Assembly (NCBI RefSeq): GCF_902825325.1
Contig: NZ_CADEAR010000006.1
Coordinates: 244,274-308,273 of the forward strand
DNA: 64,000 nucleotides
Direction of reading: 5' to 3'
From: Brucella tritici
GTDB taxonomy: Bacteria; Pseudomonadota; Alphaproteobacteria; Rhizobiales; Rhizobiaceae
The notes under the pieces are model-generated. The model was not told the origin of the DNA. It was given only the letters and a program-made list of their open reading frames with translations, and made no database searches. Below are positions 37,036 through 46,445 of this stretch, one piece after another. Made by a program: the position numbers and the translations under genes. Every line of letters starts with the position of its first letter. Within the stretch, counting starts at the first letter, position 1.

Positions 37036-38250
37036 ATGGCAAAAATCAAGGTTGCGAACCCAGTCGTTGAACTCGACGGCGACGAGATGACCCGCATTAT
37101 CTGGCAGTTCATCAAGGACAAGCTGATCCATCCCTATCTCGACGTCGATCTGAAATATTACGATCTGTCGGTTGAAAACCGCGATGCGACCAATGACCAG
37201 GTCACCATCGATGCAGCCAACGCCATCAAGGAATATGGCGTCGGCGTAAAGTGCGCGACCATCACCCCTGACGAAGCGCGCGTTGAAGAGTTCAAGCTCA
37301 AGAAGATGTGGAAGTCGCCTAATGGTACCATCCGCAACATTCTCGGCGGCGTGATCTTCCGCGAGCCGATCATCTGCAAGAACGTACCGCGTCTCGTGCC
37401 GGGCTGGACCCAGCCGATCATCGTTGGCCGTCATGCTTTCGGTGACCAGTACCGTGCGACCGATTTCAAGTTTCCCGGCAAGGGTACGCTTTCGATCAAG
37501 TTCGTCGGTGAAGATGGCGAGACCATCGAACACGAAGTCTATCAGGCTCCGTCGGCTGGCGTGGCAATGGCCATGTACAATCTCGACGAATCGATCCGCG
37601 AATTTGCACGCGCTTCGCTGAATTACGGCTTGCAGCGCAACTACCCGGTCTATCTCTCGACCAAGAACACCATCCTGAAGGCCTATGACGGTCGCTTCAA
37701 GGACATCTTCGAAGAAGTCTACCAGACCGAATTCGCAGACAAGTTCAAGGCTGCAAAGATCTGGTACGAACACCGCCTCATCGACGACATGGTGGCTTCG
37801 GCTCTCAAGTGGTCCGGCGGTTATGTATGGGCTTGCAAGAACTACGACGGCGACGTGCAGTCGGATATCGTGGCTCAGGGCTTCGGCTCGCTCGGCCTGA
37901 TGACCTCGGTTCTGATGACGCCGGATGGCAAGACGGTTGAAGCCGAAGCCGCACACGGCACCGTGACCCGTCACTACCGCCAGCATCAGAAGGGTGAGGA
38001 AACCTCGACCAACTCGATCGCTTCGATCTTCGCCTGGACCCGCGGTCTGGCGCATCGCGCAAAGCTCGACGACAACGCCGAGCTGAAGCGTTTTGCCGAT
38101 ACGCTGGAAAAGGTCTGCGTGGACACCGTCGAAAGCGGCTTCATGACCAAGGATCTGGCCCTGCTCATCGGTCCGGATCAGCCTTGGCTCTCGACCACCG
38201 GCTTCCTCGACAAGATCGACGAAAACCTCCAGAAGGCCATGGCCGCCTAA
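37036..38250 (+). CDS. icd: NADP-dependent isocitrate dehydrogenase
   Basis: TCA-cycle enzyme that makes 2-oxoglutarate from isocitrate. The 404-residue product belongs to the eukaryotic-like (type II) homodimeric subfamily found in Rhizobiales, not the E. coli type. It begins [21 protein letters not shown]. The substrate-binding [12 protein letters not shown] near 94-105 and [20 protein letters not shown] near 256-275 are visible, with [16 protein letters not shown] near 306-321 at the NADP site. An in-frame start 15 codons earlier is rejected. It ends at a strong terminator at 38281. Confidence 0.96.
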   Translation: MAKIKVANPVVELDGDEMTRIIWQFIKDKLIHPYLDVDLKYYDLSVENRDATNDQVTIDAANAIKEYGVGVKCATITPDEARVEEFKLKKMWKSPNGTIRNILGGVIFREPIICKNVPRLVPGWTQPIIVGRHAFGDQYRATDFKFPGKGTLSIKFVGEDGETIEHEVYQAPSAGVAMAMYNLDESIREFARASLNYGLQRNYPVYLSTKNTILKAYDGRFKDIFEEVYQTEFADKFKAAKIWYEHRLIDDMVASALKWSGGYVWACKNYDGDVQSDIVAQGFGSLGLMTSVLMTPDGKTVEAEAAHGTVTRHYRQHQKGEETSTNSIASIFAWTRGLAHRAKLDDNAELKRFADTLEKVCVDTVESGFMTKDLALLIGPDQPWLSTTGFLDKIDENLQKAMAA

Positions 38251-38280
38251 TAAAATCTTCGACTTTTATTGTCGATATGG

Positions 38281-38312
38281 AAAACCCGGCAGCACCGCTG
38301 CCGGGTTTTTTC
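38281..38312 (+). terminator. Intrinsic terminator after icd
   Basis: Thirteen-base stem (38281-38293 with 38297-38309) with a three-base ACC loop and a T-run. It lies about 55 bases upstream of the glutathione transferase start. Confidence 0.92.
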
Positions 38313-38366
38313 ATTTCTTTTTCAAGGGAAAAAGCGCATCCTGCCACCGCTTACAGGGAGGATGAA

Positions 38367-38987
38367 ATGGCTGAGTTGAAGCTCTATACCAACCCGATGT
38401 CGCGCGGACGTATTGCGCGCTGGATGCTGGAAGAGATCGGCAAACCCTATGATGTGGAAATTCTGGATTTCGGCCCTCCGATGAAGGGACCTGACTACTG
38501 CACAATCAATCCGATGGGCAAAGTTCCCGCCCTGCGCCATGGCGATGCGGTGGTGACGGAAGTAGCCGCAATCTGCGCTTATCTCGCAATGACGTTTCCG
38601 GAAGCTGGCCTGGCGCCGCACCCCAATGAGCGCGCGGATTTCTTCCGTTGGCTGTTCTTTACGTCAGGTCCCGTGGAAGCCGCCTTGTCCAACCATGCGC
38701 TTGGCTTTGAAATCCCCACAGACAAGCAGGGAATGGTCGGCTACGGCAATTACGATATAGTGGTCAACACATTGGAGAAAGCGGTTTCGCGCCATCCATA
38801 CATCACTGGCGACCGCTTCACGGCAGCTGATGTTTATGTCGGCTCGCACATCGGCTGGGGCCTGCGCTTCGGCACGTTGCCGGCCAGAGGAGCGTTCGTC
38901 GCCTATTGGGACCGACTAAAAGATCGCCCCGCCATGAAGCGCGCCACGGAACTGGACGAGGCAGCGGCCGCAGCCACACAGCATTAA
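38367..38987 (+). CDS. Glutathione S-transferase family protein
   Basis: A 206-residue GST: N-terminal thioredoxin-like domain (1-80, LYTNPMSRGRIARWMLEEIG near 6-25, then NPMGKVPALRHGDAVVTEVAAI), and a helical C-terminal domain (90-206, ITGDRFTAADVYVGSHIGW). The catalytic residue is likely Ser 12 or so, in the SRGR motif, as in bacterial theta/beta-like classes. GGGAGG precedes the ATG at 38367. The frame is open upstream through icd, but only this start has a site. Substrate is unknown; it converges with the ArsR-type regulator. Confidence 0.9.
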   Translation: MAELKLYTNPMSRGRIARWMLEEIGKPYDVEILDFGPPMKGPDYCTINPMGKVPALRHGDAVVTEVAAICAYLAMTFPEAGLAPHPNERADFFRWLFFTSGPVEAALSNHALGFEIPTDKQGMVGYGNYDIVVNTLEKAVSRHPYITGDRFTAADVYVGSHIGWGLRFGTLPARGAFVAYWDRLKDRPAMKRATELDEAAAAATQH

Positions 38988-39010
38988 CAACATAATGCTG
39001 GCTGTTCAGG

Positions 39011-39700
39011 TCACGTAATCTGGCCAGCCAGCTCAAACGTGCGTGAGAATGCCTGCGCACCTTTTGGCGAGAACGCGATGACACGCCCCGCCTCGCGGCG
39101 TGCCCAGCCCTTTGAAATGAAATGGTTCAACAGCGCTGCACCGAGCGCTCCGCCCAGATGGTTGCGACGTTCACTCCAGTCGAGGCAGTGACGACAGACC
39201 GGGCGCTTGCCCTGCTCCAGAGTGGTCACATCAACGCCAAGGCAACTGAAAAACGACTTGCCCTTTTCTGTCAGCACCGGCTCATTGTCATCAACAATCA
39301 GCCCAAGCCGATACGAGGCATCGAGCATTTCCACGCCGCGCTCACCGGCCAGATGGTCATAGCAGATGCGTGCCTTGCGCAGCGCCTGATCTTTCGGGCC
39401 GGTCCGCACCCGCACAGCGCCAGTGCGTTGCGCGAGGCCCATAAGCCCCTCGAGGACCTGCGCCACATCTGTTCCAGAAAGCCGGAAATAGCGGTGCCGC
39501 CCCTGCTTCTCCGCAACCAGCAAATTGGCCGCATCGAGCTTTGCAAGATGTCCGCTGGCGGTTTGCAGCGTCACACCTGCGGCTGATGCAAGTTCACTGA
39601 CAGTCAGCGCGCGTCCATCCATCAGTGCCGTGAGCATGTTTGCACGAGCCGGATCACCGAGGAGTGCTGCAACGGAAGCTATGATCGGACCATCTTTCAT
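39011..39700 (-). CDS. ArsR-type winged-helix transcriptional regulator
   Basis: A 229-residue regulator: helix-turn-helix in 10-90 (LLGDPARANMLTALMDGRAL, TLQTASGHLAKLDAANLL), then an extra C-terminal domain with CRHCLDWSERRNHLGGALGAALL near 167-189 that is conserved among the long ArsR proteins but not in arsenic sensors. The helix with no ELCVCDLC metal site suggests a small-molecule ligand. It is divergent from two small genes across an inverted repeat (39702-39758), the probable shared operator. Ligand is not known. Confidence 0.85.
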   Translation of the reverse strand: MKDGPIIASVAALLGDPARANMLTALMDGRALTVSELASAAGVTLQTASGHLAKLDAANLLVAEKQGRHRYFRLSGTDVAQVLEGLMGLAQRTGAVRVRTGPKDQALRKARICYDHLAGERGVEMLDASYRLGLIVDDNEPVLTEKGKSFFSCLGVDVTTLEQGKRPVCRHCLDWSERRNHLGGALGAALLNHFISKGWARREAGRVIAFSPKGAQAFSRTFELAGQIT

Positions 39701-39701
39701 A

Positions 39702-39758
39702 CTTCGATGCTAACCGAACTATGAAGGAATTTCAATTGCTACATTGTCAGCATCGAAG
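39702..39758. promoter_or_regulatory. Ten-base inverted repeat between the ArsR gene and its divergent partners
   Basis: CTTCGATGCT at 39702-39711 and AGCATCGAAG at 39749-39758 are exact inverted repeats, 37 bases apart, and cover the whole divergent promoter. The left arm begins one base after the regulator ATG. A local dyad TTCG-N8-CGAA also overlaps the left arm. It is the best candidate operator for this ArsR-type protein. Confidence 0.7.
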
Positions 39759-39781
39759 ACATGCATTTCAAGGAGACACGC

Positions 39782-40111
39782 ATGATTACCTGTTTCATCC
39801 GCTATCAGATCGACCCGTTCAAAGTGGATGCCTTTGCAGAATATGCGCGCAATTGGGGAAAGACCATCCCGCGCTGCGGCGCTGATCTCATCGGCTATTT
39901 CGGGCCGCATGAAGGTTCTTCAACCACGGCCTACGGCGTCTATTCAATCGAAAGCCTTGCCGCGTATGAAGCATATCGCGCACGGCTCGCCGCCGATCCG
40001 CTGGGACGCGAGAATTATGAATTTGCACGCCGAGAACAATTCATCCGATCCGAGGACCGCATCTTCCTTAAACTCCAATCCGCACCGCATGGGGAGTTCA
40101 TCAAGCCATGA
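39782..40111 (+). CDS. NIPSNAP family protein
   Basis: A 109-residue dimeric alpha/beta-barrel protein of the NIPSNAP type: [25 protein letters not shown] (parts near 1-25) and a C-terminal [12 protein letters not shown]. The ATG at 39782 has AAGGAG before it. NIPSNAP-like proteins are often found with monooxygenases and their function is unclear. It is directly coupled to the next gene, with which it overlaps by four bases. Both are divergent from the ArsR-type regulator, so they are probably its targets. Confidence 0.82.
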   Translation: MITCFIRYQIDPFKVDAFAEYARNWGKTIPRCGADLIGYFGPHEGSSTTAYGVYSIESLAAYEAYRARLAADPLGRENYEFARREQFIRSEDRIFLKLQSAPHGEFIKP

Positions 40112-40458
40112 TTGCCGTCATATTCGAAGTCTGGCCTGCCGATGGCGACAGACGCGAACAGTATCTCGATATTGCCGCAGGCCTGCGCGAAGATCTTTCC
40201 AGGATTGACGGTTTCCTGTCGATCGAGCGTTTTCAGAGCCTGGCCGATCCCGACAAATTGCTTTCGCTCTCGTTTTGGCGCGACGACGATGCTGTACGCG
40301 AATGGCGCAACCTGCCGTCTCATCGGGTGGCGCAGGGAAAGGGACGCAATGGCGTTTTTGAAAACTACCGTTTGCGTGTAGCCAGCGTCATGCGCGACTA
40401 CGGCCTGGATGAGCGAAACGAAGCGCCAGACGATAGCCGCACAGTTCATGCGGCCTAA
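40108..40458 (+). CDS. Antibiotic biosynthesis monooxygenase (ABM) family protein
   Basis: A 116-residue ferredoxin-like alpha/beta-barrel protein of the ABM family. Signature: [21 protein letters not shown] near 6-26, [34 protein letters not shown] in parts (near 34-67), and [20 protein letters not shown] after that. Related enzymes oxidise small phenolic or hydroquinone compounds without cofactor or break haem; which applies here is unknown. It overlaps the NIPSNAP gene by ATGA and ends before a bidirectional terminator. Confidence 0.85.
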   Translation: MIAVIFEVWPADGDRREQYLDIAAGLREDLSRIDGFLSIERFQSLADPDKLLSLSFWRDDDAVREWRNLPSHRVAQGKGRNGVFENYRLRVASVMRDYGLDERNEAPDDSRTVHAA

Positions 40459-40470
40459 TTCCGTTAACAA

Positions 40471-40496
40471 AAAAGGCCGGGATAACCCGGCCTTTT
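40471..40496. terminator. Bidirectional intrinsic terminator before alaS 3' end
   Basis: AAAAGGCCGGG at 40471-40481 pairs with CCCGGCCTTTT at 40486-40496 around ATAA. Both strands have T/A tracts, so it can end the ABM gene and alaS transcripts. Confidence 0.9.
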
Positions 40497-40502
40497 ATTG
40501 CA

Positions 40503-43160
40503 TTAGATGATGAGTGCCTTGACCGCCGCAATCGCAGAATCAGCCTTATCGCCATCCGGCCCGCCGGCCTGCGCCATATCCGGGCGACCGCCGCCACCTG
40601 CACCACCAAGGGCCGCAGAAGCAGCACGAACCAAATCGACCGCACTAAACCGGCCAACCAGATCTTCCGTCACAGCAGCAACCGCACTGGCCTTGCTATC
40701 TTCTCCGATGCCGATGAACAGCACCACACCGGAACCGACCTGCTTTTTGCCTTCGTCGGCAAGCGGCTTGAGATCACGGGGGGAAACGCCAGTCACGATC
40801 TTGCCGAGGAAGTTGACGCCATTCACGGCTTCAACGGCGCTGCCGCCATCTGCCGAACCGCCGCCAAGCGCAAGCTTCTTGCGGGCATCGGCAAGTTCGC
40901 GTTCCAGCTTCTTGCGTTCATCAAGCAGTGCGTTGACCCGTTCCAGCGCTTCAGATGGTGTCGTCTTCAATGCACCCGCGATGGCCTTTACACGCTCGTC
41001 CTGCTCTTCGAGGTAAAGACGTGCTGCCTCACCCGTCAGCGCTTCCATACGCCGAACGCCGGCTGCGACACCAGTATCCGACAGGATGCGGACGAGACCG
41101 ATATCACCGGTCTGGCGCACATGTGTGCCGCCGCAAAGCTCAACCGAATAGGCCTTGCCTTCCTTCGAACCGTGCTTGGCGGTGCCCATGGAAACGACGC
41201 GAACTTCATCGCCGTATTTCTCACCGAACAGTGCCATGGCACCCTCGGCAATCGCATCGTCAACAGCCATCAGACGGGTGCTGACGGGAGCATTCTGCAG
41301 AATGATTTCATTAGCGAGGCTTTCCACCTGCGTCAGCTCTTCAGCCGAGAGCGGCTTCGGATGCGAAAAGTCGAAACGCAGACGATCCGGTGCAACGAGC
41401 GAGCCCTTCTGTGCGACATGGCTACCAAGCGTTTCACGCAGTGCCTCATGCAGAAGATGGGTCGCCGAGTGGTTGGAACGGATGCGCGTGCGGCGCACTG
41501 AATCTACTTTCAGTTCGACAGCATCGCCAGTTTTCGCCGTCCCCTTGGTGACTTCGCCGATGTGAACGAAGACGCCCTCGCCCTTCTTCTGCGTATCCTT
41601 GATTGCAATAGCAAAACCTTCACCAGAGATTGTGCCGGTGTCGCCCTGCTGGCCACCGGATTCTCCATAGAAAGGAGTCTGGTTGACGACGACGACCACG
41701 GTCTCGCCTTCGGAAGCCGACTGCACTTCCGCACCGTCGCGCACCAAAGCCGTAATAACGCCTTCGGCAGTCTCGGTCTCATATCCAAGGAATTCAGTCG
41801 CGCCGACCCTATCCTTGATACCGAACCAGATCGTTTCGGTTGCAGCTTCGCCGGAACCAGCCCAATTGGCACGGGCCTCGGCCTTCTGGCGTTCCATGGC
41901 GGCACTGAAGCCATCCGTATCCACAGCAATGCCGCGTTGACGAAGAGCATCCTGCGTCAGATCGAGCGGGAAGCCATAGGTGTCGTAAAGCTTGAAAGCG
42001 GTTTCGCCATCGAGCCGACCACCTTCAACAAGGCTTTCCGTCGCATCCGACAGAAGACCAAGACCGCGATCCAGCGTCTTGCGGAAACGGGTTTCCTCGA
42101 GCTTGAGCGTTTCGGAGATCAGCGCATCGGCGCGGATCAGTTCCGGATAAGCCTGTCCCATTTCGCGGATCAGAGCAGGCAACAGACGCCACATCAATGG
42201 CTCCTTCGCACCCAGAAGCTGGGCATGACGCATTGCACGGCGCATGATGCGACGCAGCACGTAGCCACGGCCTTCGTTGGAAGGCAGGACACCGTCGGCG
42301 ATCAGGAAGCTCGATGCGCGCAGATGGTCAGCAATGACGCGGTGGCTGGCGCGGAACTCACCTTCAGCCTTCACGCCGGTTGCTTCTTCGGAAGCGCGGA
42401 TCAGTGCCTTGAAGAGATCGATATCGTAATTGTCATGCACGCCCTGCAGGACCGCAGCGACGCGCTCCAGCCCCATGCCCGTGTCGATGGACGGACGAGG
42501 CAGGTCAATGCGCTGTTCGGGCGTGATCTGCTCGAACTGCATAAAAACGAGGTTCCAGATTTCGATGAAACGGTCACCGTCTTCGTCAGCCGATCCGGGA
42601 GGGCCGCCCCATATATGGTCGCCATGGTCAAAAAAGATTTCAGAGCACGGACCGCATGGGCCGGTATCGCCCATAGCCCAGAAATTATCGCTGGTAGCAA
42701 TGCGGATAATGCGGTCATCGGAAAGACCGGCGATCTTCTTCCAGTAATTCGCGGCGTCGTCGTCCGTATGATAAACGGTGACGAGCAGCTTGTCCTTCGG
42801 AAGGCCGAATTCCTTCGTGATCAGATTCCAGGCGAAGCTGATGGCATCTTCCTTGAAATAGTCGCCAAACGAGAAATTGCCCAGCATTTCAAAGAAGGTG
42901 TGATGGCGAGCGGTATAGCCGACATTGTCCAGATCGTTGTGCTTGCCGCCGGCGCGAACGCATTTCTGCGAGGTAGTCGCACGATTATAGGAACGATGCT
43001 CAAGGCCAGTAAAAACATTCTTGAACTGCACCATGCCCGCATTGGTGAACATCAGCGTCGGATCGTTACGCGGAACGAGCGGGCTCGATGGAACGACCTC
43101 GTGCCCGTTCTTGCGGAAATAGTCGAGGAATGTAGACCTAATCTCGTTGACGCCAGCCAT
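40503..43160 (-). CDS. alaS: Alanine--tRNA ligase
   Basis: Class II aminoacyl-tRNA synthetase, 885 residues (E. coli 876). It begins [23 protein letters not shown] with the catalytic domain (1-260; motif 2 region [21 protein letters not shown] near 78-98). The editing domain has [23 protein letters not shown] near 560-582 and the zinc cluster [15 protein letters not shown] near 672-686. The C-terminal Ala-rich oligomerisation domain ends with [16 protein letters not shown]. It is alone on the minus strand next to recA. Confidence 0.97.
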   Translation of the reverse strand: MAGVNEIRSTFLDYFRKNGHEVVPSSPLVPRNDPTLMFTNAGMVQFKNVFTGLEHRSYNRATTSQKCVRAGGKHNDLDNVGYTARHHTFFEMLGNFSFGDYFKEDAISFAWNLITKEFGLPKDKLLVTVYHTDDDAANYWKKIAGLSDDRIIRIATSDNFWAMGDTGPCGPCSEIFFDHGDHIWGGPPGSADEDGDRFIEIWNLVFMQFEQITPEQRIDLPRPSIDTGMGLERVAAVLQGVHDNYDIDLFKALIRASEEATGVKAEGEFRASHRVIADHLRASSFLIADGVLPSNEGRGYVLRRIMRRAMRHAQLLGAKEPLMWRLLPALIREMGQAYPELIRADALISETLKLEETRFRKTLDRGLGLLSDATESLVEGGRLDGETAFKLYDTYGFPLDLTQDALRQRGIAVDTDGFSAAMERQKAEARANWAGSGEAATETIWFGIKDRVGATEFLGYETETAEGVITALVRDGAEVQSASEGETVVVVVNQTPFYGESGGQQGDTGTISGEGFAIAIKDTQKKGEGVFVHIGEVTKGTAKTGDAVELKVDSVRRTRIRSNHSATHLLHEALRETLGSHVAQKGSLVAPDRLRFDFSHPKPLSAEELTQVESLANEIILQNAPVSTRLMAVDDAIAEGAMALFGEKYGDEVRVVSMGTAKHGSKEGKAYSVELCGGTHVRQTGDIGLVRILSDTGVAAGVRRMEALTGEAARLYLEEQDERVKAIAGALKTTPSEALERVNALLDERKKLERELADARKKLALGGGSADGGSAVEAVNGVNFLGKIVTGVSPRDLKPLADEGKKQVGSGVVLFIGIGEDSKASAVAAVTEDLVGRFSAVDLVRAASAALGGAGGGGRPDMAQAGGPDGDKADSAIAAVKALII

Positions 43161-43496
43161 AAGTCACCCTTGGGCTTTTTGCCCTGCACGGATGCAGCTT
43201 TGCAAAAAGCTGCATAAATTATCCTGTTCAAACTCCCACAGCCACCAACGATTATCGAAAGCCCGAGGCTCTCCCGCACCGTTAGAATGTGAAGTGGAGT
43301 TTTCGGTTGACCGCTTTTAACGGTGCCTTGCTTTTCTGTCCAGATAAGTACGCTGCGCCATAAAAGCAATTTCTGCTGAATGACGATAAATGCAGGCGGA
43401 AAATCAGCTCTGTCCGCCCGCAAAAAATCTCGTCGCAAAAACAAAAGCCCCGTGCAATTGCACGGGGCTTCGATAATTCATTCGATGCTGTCTATC
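43161..43496. other. Intergenic region between alaS and recA
   Basis: About 336 bases with no plausible gene. It holds the recA terminator (43445-43470) and must contain the alaS promoter. No T-box or other named leader is visible to me. The remainder is unremarkable. Confidence 0.5.
43445..43470 (-). terminator. Intrinsic terminator of recA
   Basis: A 26-base perfect hairpin with AAGCCCCGTGC/GCACGGGGCTT arms and an AATT core, followed on the minus strand by TTTGTTTTTG. It lies 27 bases after the recA stop. Confidence 0.9.
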
Positions 43497-44582
43497 TTAC
43501 ATTTCGGCAGCGTCGCCTGCGTCGTCTTCCGGTCCGCCATCTTCGAGGAACTGTTCAGCAATCAGACCGGCATTCTGACGAAGCGTCGTCTCGATCTCGC
43601 GGGCCACTTCAGGGTTGTCCTTGAGATACTGCTTGGCGTTTTCACGGCCCTGCCCCAGTCGCTGGGAATTATACGAGAACCATGCACCAGACTTCTCGAC
43701 AACACCGGCTTTCACGCCAAGATCGATCAACTCACCGGTCTTGGAAACGCCAGCGCCATACATGATGTCGAACTCGACCTGTTTGAAGGGAGGAGCAAGC
43801 TTGTTCTTGACGACCTTCACACGGGTCTGGTTACCAACAACCTCATCACGTTCCTTAATCGAACCGATACGGCGAATATCGAGACGAACTGAAGCGTAGA
43901 ACTTGAGGGCGTTACCGCCGGTCGTCGTTTCCGGCGAACCGAACATCACGCCGATCTTCATACGAATCTGGTTGATGAAGATCACCATGCAATTCGAACG
44001 CGAGATCGATGCGGTCAACTTGCGCAGTGCCTGGCTCATGAGACGAGCCTGAAGGCCTGGCAAGGAGTCACCCATTTCGCCTTCGATTTCCGCACGCGGC
44101 GTCAAGGCAGCGACGGAGTCGACGACGAGAACGTCGATAGCGCCCGAACGCACAAGCGTGTCAGTGATTTCAAGTGCCTGTTCGCCCGTATCCGGCTGCG
44201 AAATAAGCAGGTTTTCCAGATCTACACCCAGCTTGCGCGCATAGACAGGATCAAGCGCATGTTCCGCATCGACGAACGCACAGATACCGCCCTTCTTCTG
44301 TGCTTCCGCGATCGTATGCAACGCAAGTGTCGTCTTACCGGAGCTTTCCGGTCCGTAAATCTCAACAATACGTCCTTTGGGCAAGCCGCCGACACCTAGC
44401 GCGATGTCCAGAGAAAGCGAGCCGGTCGGAACGGTTTCGATCTCGATAACCGGGGCATTTTTCCCCAGACGCATGATCGAGCCCTTACCGAACGCCCTTT
44501 CGATTTGCGACAGTGCCGCATCGAGAGCCTTAGTCTTGTCCACTGAATTTTCCTCAACAAGTCGCAATGAATTCTGAGACAT
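43497..44582 (-). CDS. recA: Recombinase A
   Basis: Homologous recombination and SOS coprotease. It has 361 residues: Walker [11 protein letters not shown] near 74-83, [19 protein letters not shown] near 151-169, and [17 protein letters not shown]. The C-terminus is the usual acidic tail ([16 protein letters not shown]). The ATG at 44582 begins [19 protein letters not shown]. Upstream, a GTTC-N7-GTTC box (44706-44720) is the alphaproteobacterial LexA site, so recA is almost certainly SOS-induced. It is followed by a strong terminator. Confidence 0.98.
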   Translation of the reverse strand: MSQNSLRLVEENSVDKTKALDAALSQIERAFGKGSIMRLGKNAPVIEIETVPTGSLSLDIALGVGGLPKGRIVEIYGPESSGKTTLALHTIAEAQKKGGICAFVDAEHALDPVYARKLGVDLENLLISQPDTGEQALEITDTLVRSGAIDVLVVDSVAALTPRAEIEGEMGDSLPGLQARLMSQALRKLTASISRSNCMVIFINQIRMKIGVMFGSPETTTGGNALKFYASVRLDIRRIGSIKERDEVVGNQTRVKVVKNKLAPPFKQVEFDIMYGAGVSKTGELIDLGVKAGVVEKSGAWFSYNSQRLGQGRENAKQYLKDNPEVAREIETTLRQNAGLIAEQFLEDGGPEDDAGDAAEM

Positions 44583-44705
44583 CTTACACCATCCTCTTGT
44601 CTCGCTAGAAGCCCGGCAGGCTCGTTGCCACTATCTATTTGTATCTGTTTTGTTCTCTTTTGGCAATGAGGCTAACCTGTTGAATATAAACGATTCCGTA
44701 TTTTT

Positions 44706-44720
44706 GTTCTATAATCGTTC
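44706..44720 (-). promoter_or_regulatory. LexA (SOS) box of recA
   Basis: GTTC at 44706-44709 and GTTC at 44717-44720 with seven bases between, the direct-repeat LexA site of alphaproteobacteria, about 125 bases upstream of the recA ATG in a very AT-rich promoter region. Confidence 0.85.
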
Positions 44721-44876
44721 TCTAACATCAGCGAATACGAAAATAATCGAACTATCCACGAATTAACTTAATTCGAACCAAACGGCTCATCTACCGATTC
44801 GGAAAGACAAAGAAAAACGCAGCCCTTCTTTCGAAGAACTACGTTCTTTTTGAAGCCTATTACCCTGGGAAGGGAA

Positions 44877-45542
44877 TCAGCTTGCGGCGCGAAGCGGCGA
44901 GATCTGGATTTCCACACGGCGGTTCTGTGCACGGCCTTCCGGTGTTGCATTAGTGGCAACTGGCTGGCTCGCACCGTAGCCGATAACGGCGAAGCGACGC
45001 GGATCAATACCCTGCGAACCGAGATAGCTTGCAACCGAAGCGGCACGGCGCTGCGAAAGAGCCTGATTATGACTGACACTGCCGGTCGAATCGGTGTGGC
45101 CATAAACGTCCACAAGTGTCTGGTTGAACTTGCGCAGCACAATCGCGACCGAATTAAGCGTCGGATAGAACTGGCTCTTCACCTGATCCTGATCGGTATC
45201 GAAAGTAATGCTGGACGGCATATTCAGGATGATCTGGTCGCCGTTACGGGTCACGGAAACACCGGTGCCCTGCAACTGTGCGCGGAGCTCATTTTCCTGG
45301 CGATCCATGTAATTGCCGATTGCACCACCGCCGAGGGCACCAATACCGGCACCGATCAGAACGGCATTGCGCTGCGCGCGGCTGGAACCGCCGACCATCA
45401 GGCCGCCGAGGGCACCAACAGCCGCGCCAATCGCAGCACCGCCCGCAGTGTTCGACATCTTCTGTTCACCGGTATAGGGGTCGGTGGTGCAGCCTGCCAG
45501 AAATGTGGCGGCGAAAAGGGCAATACCGATCTTCTTCAGCAT
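44877..45542 (-). CDS. OmpA-family lipoprotein (YiaD-like)
   Basis: A 221-residue outer-membrane-anchored lipoprotein. The signal peptide ends with the lipobox TFLAGC (Cys 18). A glycine-zipper segment (about 33-80, AGGAAIGAAVGALGGLMVGG) precedes a peptidoglycan-binding OmpA domain (about 105-215) with VDVYGHTDSTGS and QALSQRRAASVASYL and AQNRRVEI. The start ATG at 45542 has GAGGA before it; further upstream starts have no site. It resembles E. coli YiaD and the Brucella Omp16-like group in general plan, without being Pal. It is the neighbour of a lytic transglycosylase lipoprotein, so envelope maintenance is a likely role. Confidence 0.88.
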   Translation of the reverse strand: MLKKIGIALFAATFLAGCTTDPYTGEQKMSNTAGGAAIGAAVGALGGLMVGGSSRAQRNAVLIGAGIGALGGGAIGNYMDRQENELRAQLQGTGVSVTRNGDQIILNMPSSITFDTDQDQVKSQFYPTLNSVAIVLRKFNQTLVDVYGHTDSTGSVSHNQALSQRRAASVASYLGSQGIDPRRFAVIGYGASQPVATNATPEGRAQNRRVEIQISPLRAAS

Positions 45543-45640
45543 GAAATGGTCATCCTCAATTAGCGAATCCGCTCGCATGATAATAGCGATTAAGGCCGGA
45601 TGGTGTCTCAAATGCGAGTTTGAATCCAGCCTTTCGCTTT

Positions 45641-46225
45641 TTAACTGAAGCCTCCGCAACTGCGCAACTGCGTGGCGTAACGATTGGCCATGGATTGGGC
45701 ACGTTTTGCGCCATTGAGCGCGGTAGCATTCCCGCGCCAGACACCACGCGCGTAACCGCCGTGGCCCGAATAGTAAGCGAGATAAAGGCTATATGCATCG
45801 GCGCGATTGATGCCGTTTTTCAGATAGCTTTGATAGTGATACCAGCCAATGAAATGGATAGCGTCCGCGAAATTGGTGCGCGATGCCGTCCATCGACCGG
45901 TTTCCCGCTTGTAACGATCCCACGTGCCGTTCAGCGCCTGGGAATAGCCATAGGCGCTGGAAGCCCGCTTCCACGGTATGATCCAGAGAATCTTGGTCCG
46001 TGGCGGGCGTGCATAGGGCTGGAAGCCGGATTCGGTATAGATTGTGGCCATCAGAACCGGAACCGGAACACCGAATTCGCGCGAAACCCGCGTGGCAGCC
46101 GTCTGCCAGTTATTGAACCAACCGTCGCGTTGATCAAAGACCGCACACACATTGTTGACCTGCCGTGGGGCGGTCGCGCAGCCTCCTAGGATCACGAGCG
46201 CGACGAGAAACAAAACGCGCATCAT
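45641..46225 (-). CDS. Lytic transglycosylase (SLT-domain) lipoprotein
   Basis: A 194-residue lipoprotein with a peptidoglycan-cleaving SLT domain. Signal and lipobox: VALVILGGCATA near 8-19 (Cys near 16). The catalytic Glu is in YTESGFQPYA (near 63-72), with SSAYGYSQALNGTWDRYK near 88-105 and YLAYYSGHGGYARG near 148-161. Two ATGs in tandem (46225, 46222) are both near GAGG. It is on the minus strand 98 bases before the OmpA-family lipoprotein start. Target is peptidoglycan; the specific role is unknown. Confidence 0.9.
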   Translation of the reverse strand: MMRVLFLVALVILGGCATAPRQVNNVCAVFDQRDGWFNNWQTAATRVSREFGVPVPVLMATIYTESGFQPYARPPRTKILWIIPWKRASSAYGYSQALNGTWDRYKRETGRWTASRTNFADAIHFIGWYHYQSYLKNGINRADAYSLYLAYYSGHGGYARGVWRGNATALNGAKRAQSMANRYATQLRSCGGFS

Positions 46226-46369
46226 GGAAAACCTCGTCTCTTTGTAAAAATTGATAAAATGTAAAGATTAAGAAGACCTTTCTAACGACAGGTCGCCACT
46301 TCCGTCGCTCTTCAAACCCGCGTGAAGAAGCAAAGCAAAAGCCGTTGCCAATACGACAGCGGCTCGAAC

Positions 46370-46388
46370 TGTGGATGAATGTGGATAA
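46370..46388. promoter_or_regulatory. Two phased DnaA boxes
   Basis: TGTGGATGA at 46370-46378 and TGTGGATAA at 46380-46388, ten bases apart. The second is the exact reverse complement of the strong DnaA box TTATCCACA; the first differs by one base. They lie about 145-165 bases upstream of the lytic transglycosylase lipoprotein gene, just beyond the rarA stop. Whether DnaA binds here is untested. Confidence 0.5.
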
Positions 46389-46445
46389 CTATGGGGAAAG
46401 CGTGTTTCTGGAGGGTTCGAGGCTGAAACAGAATCGCTCCAAACG

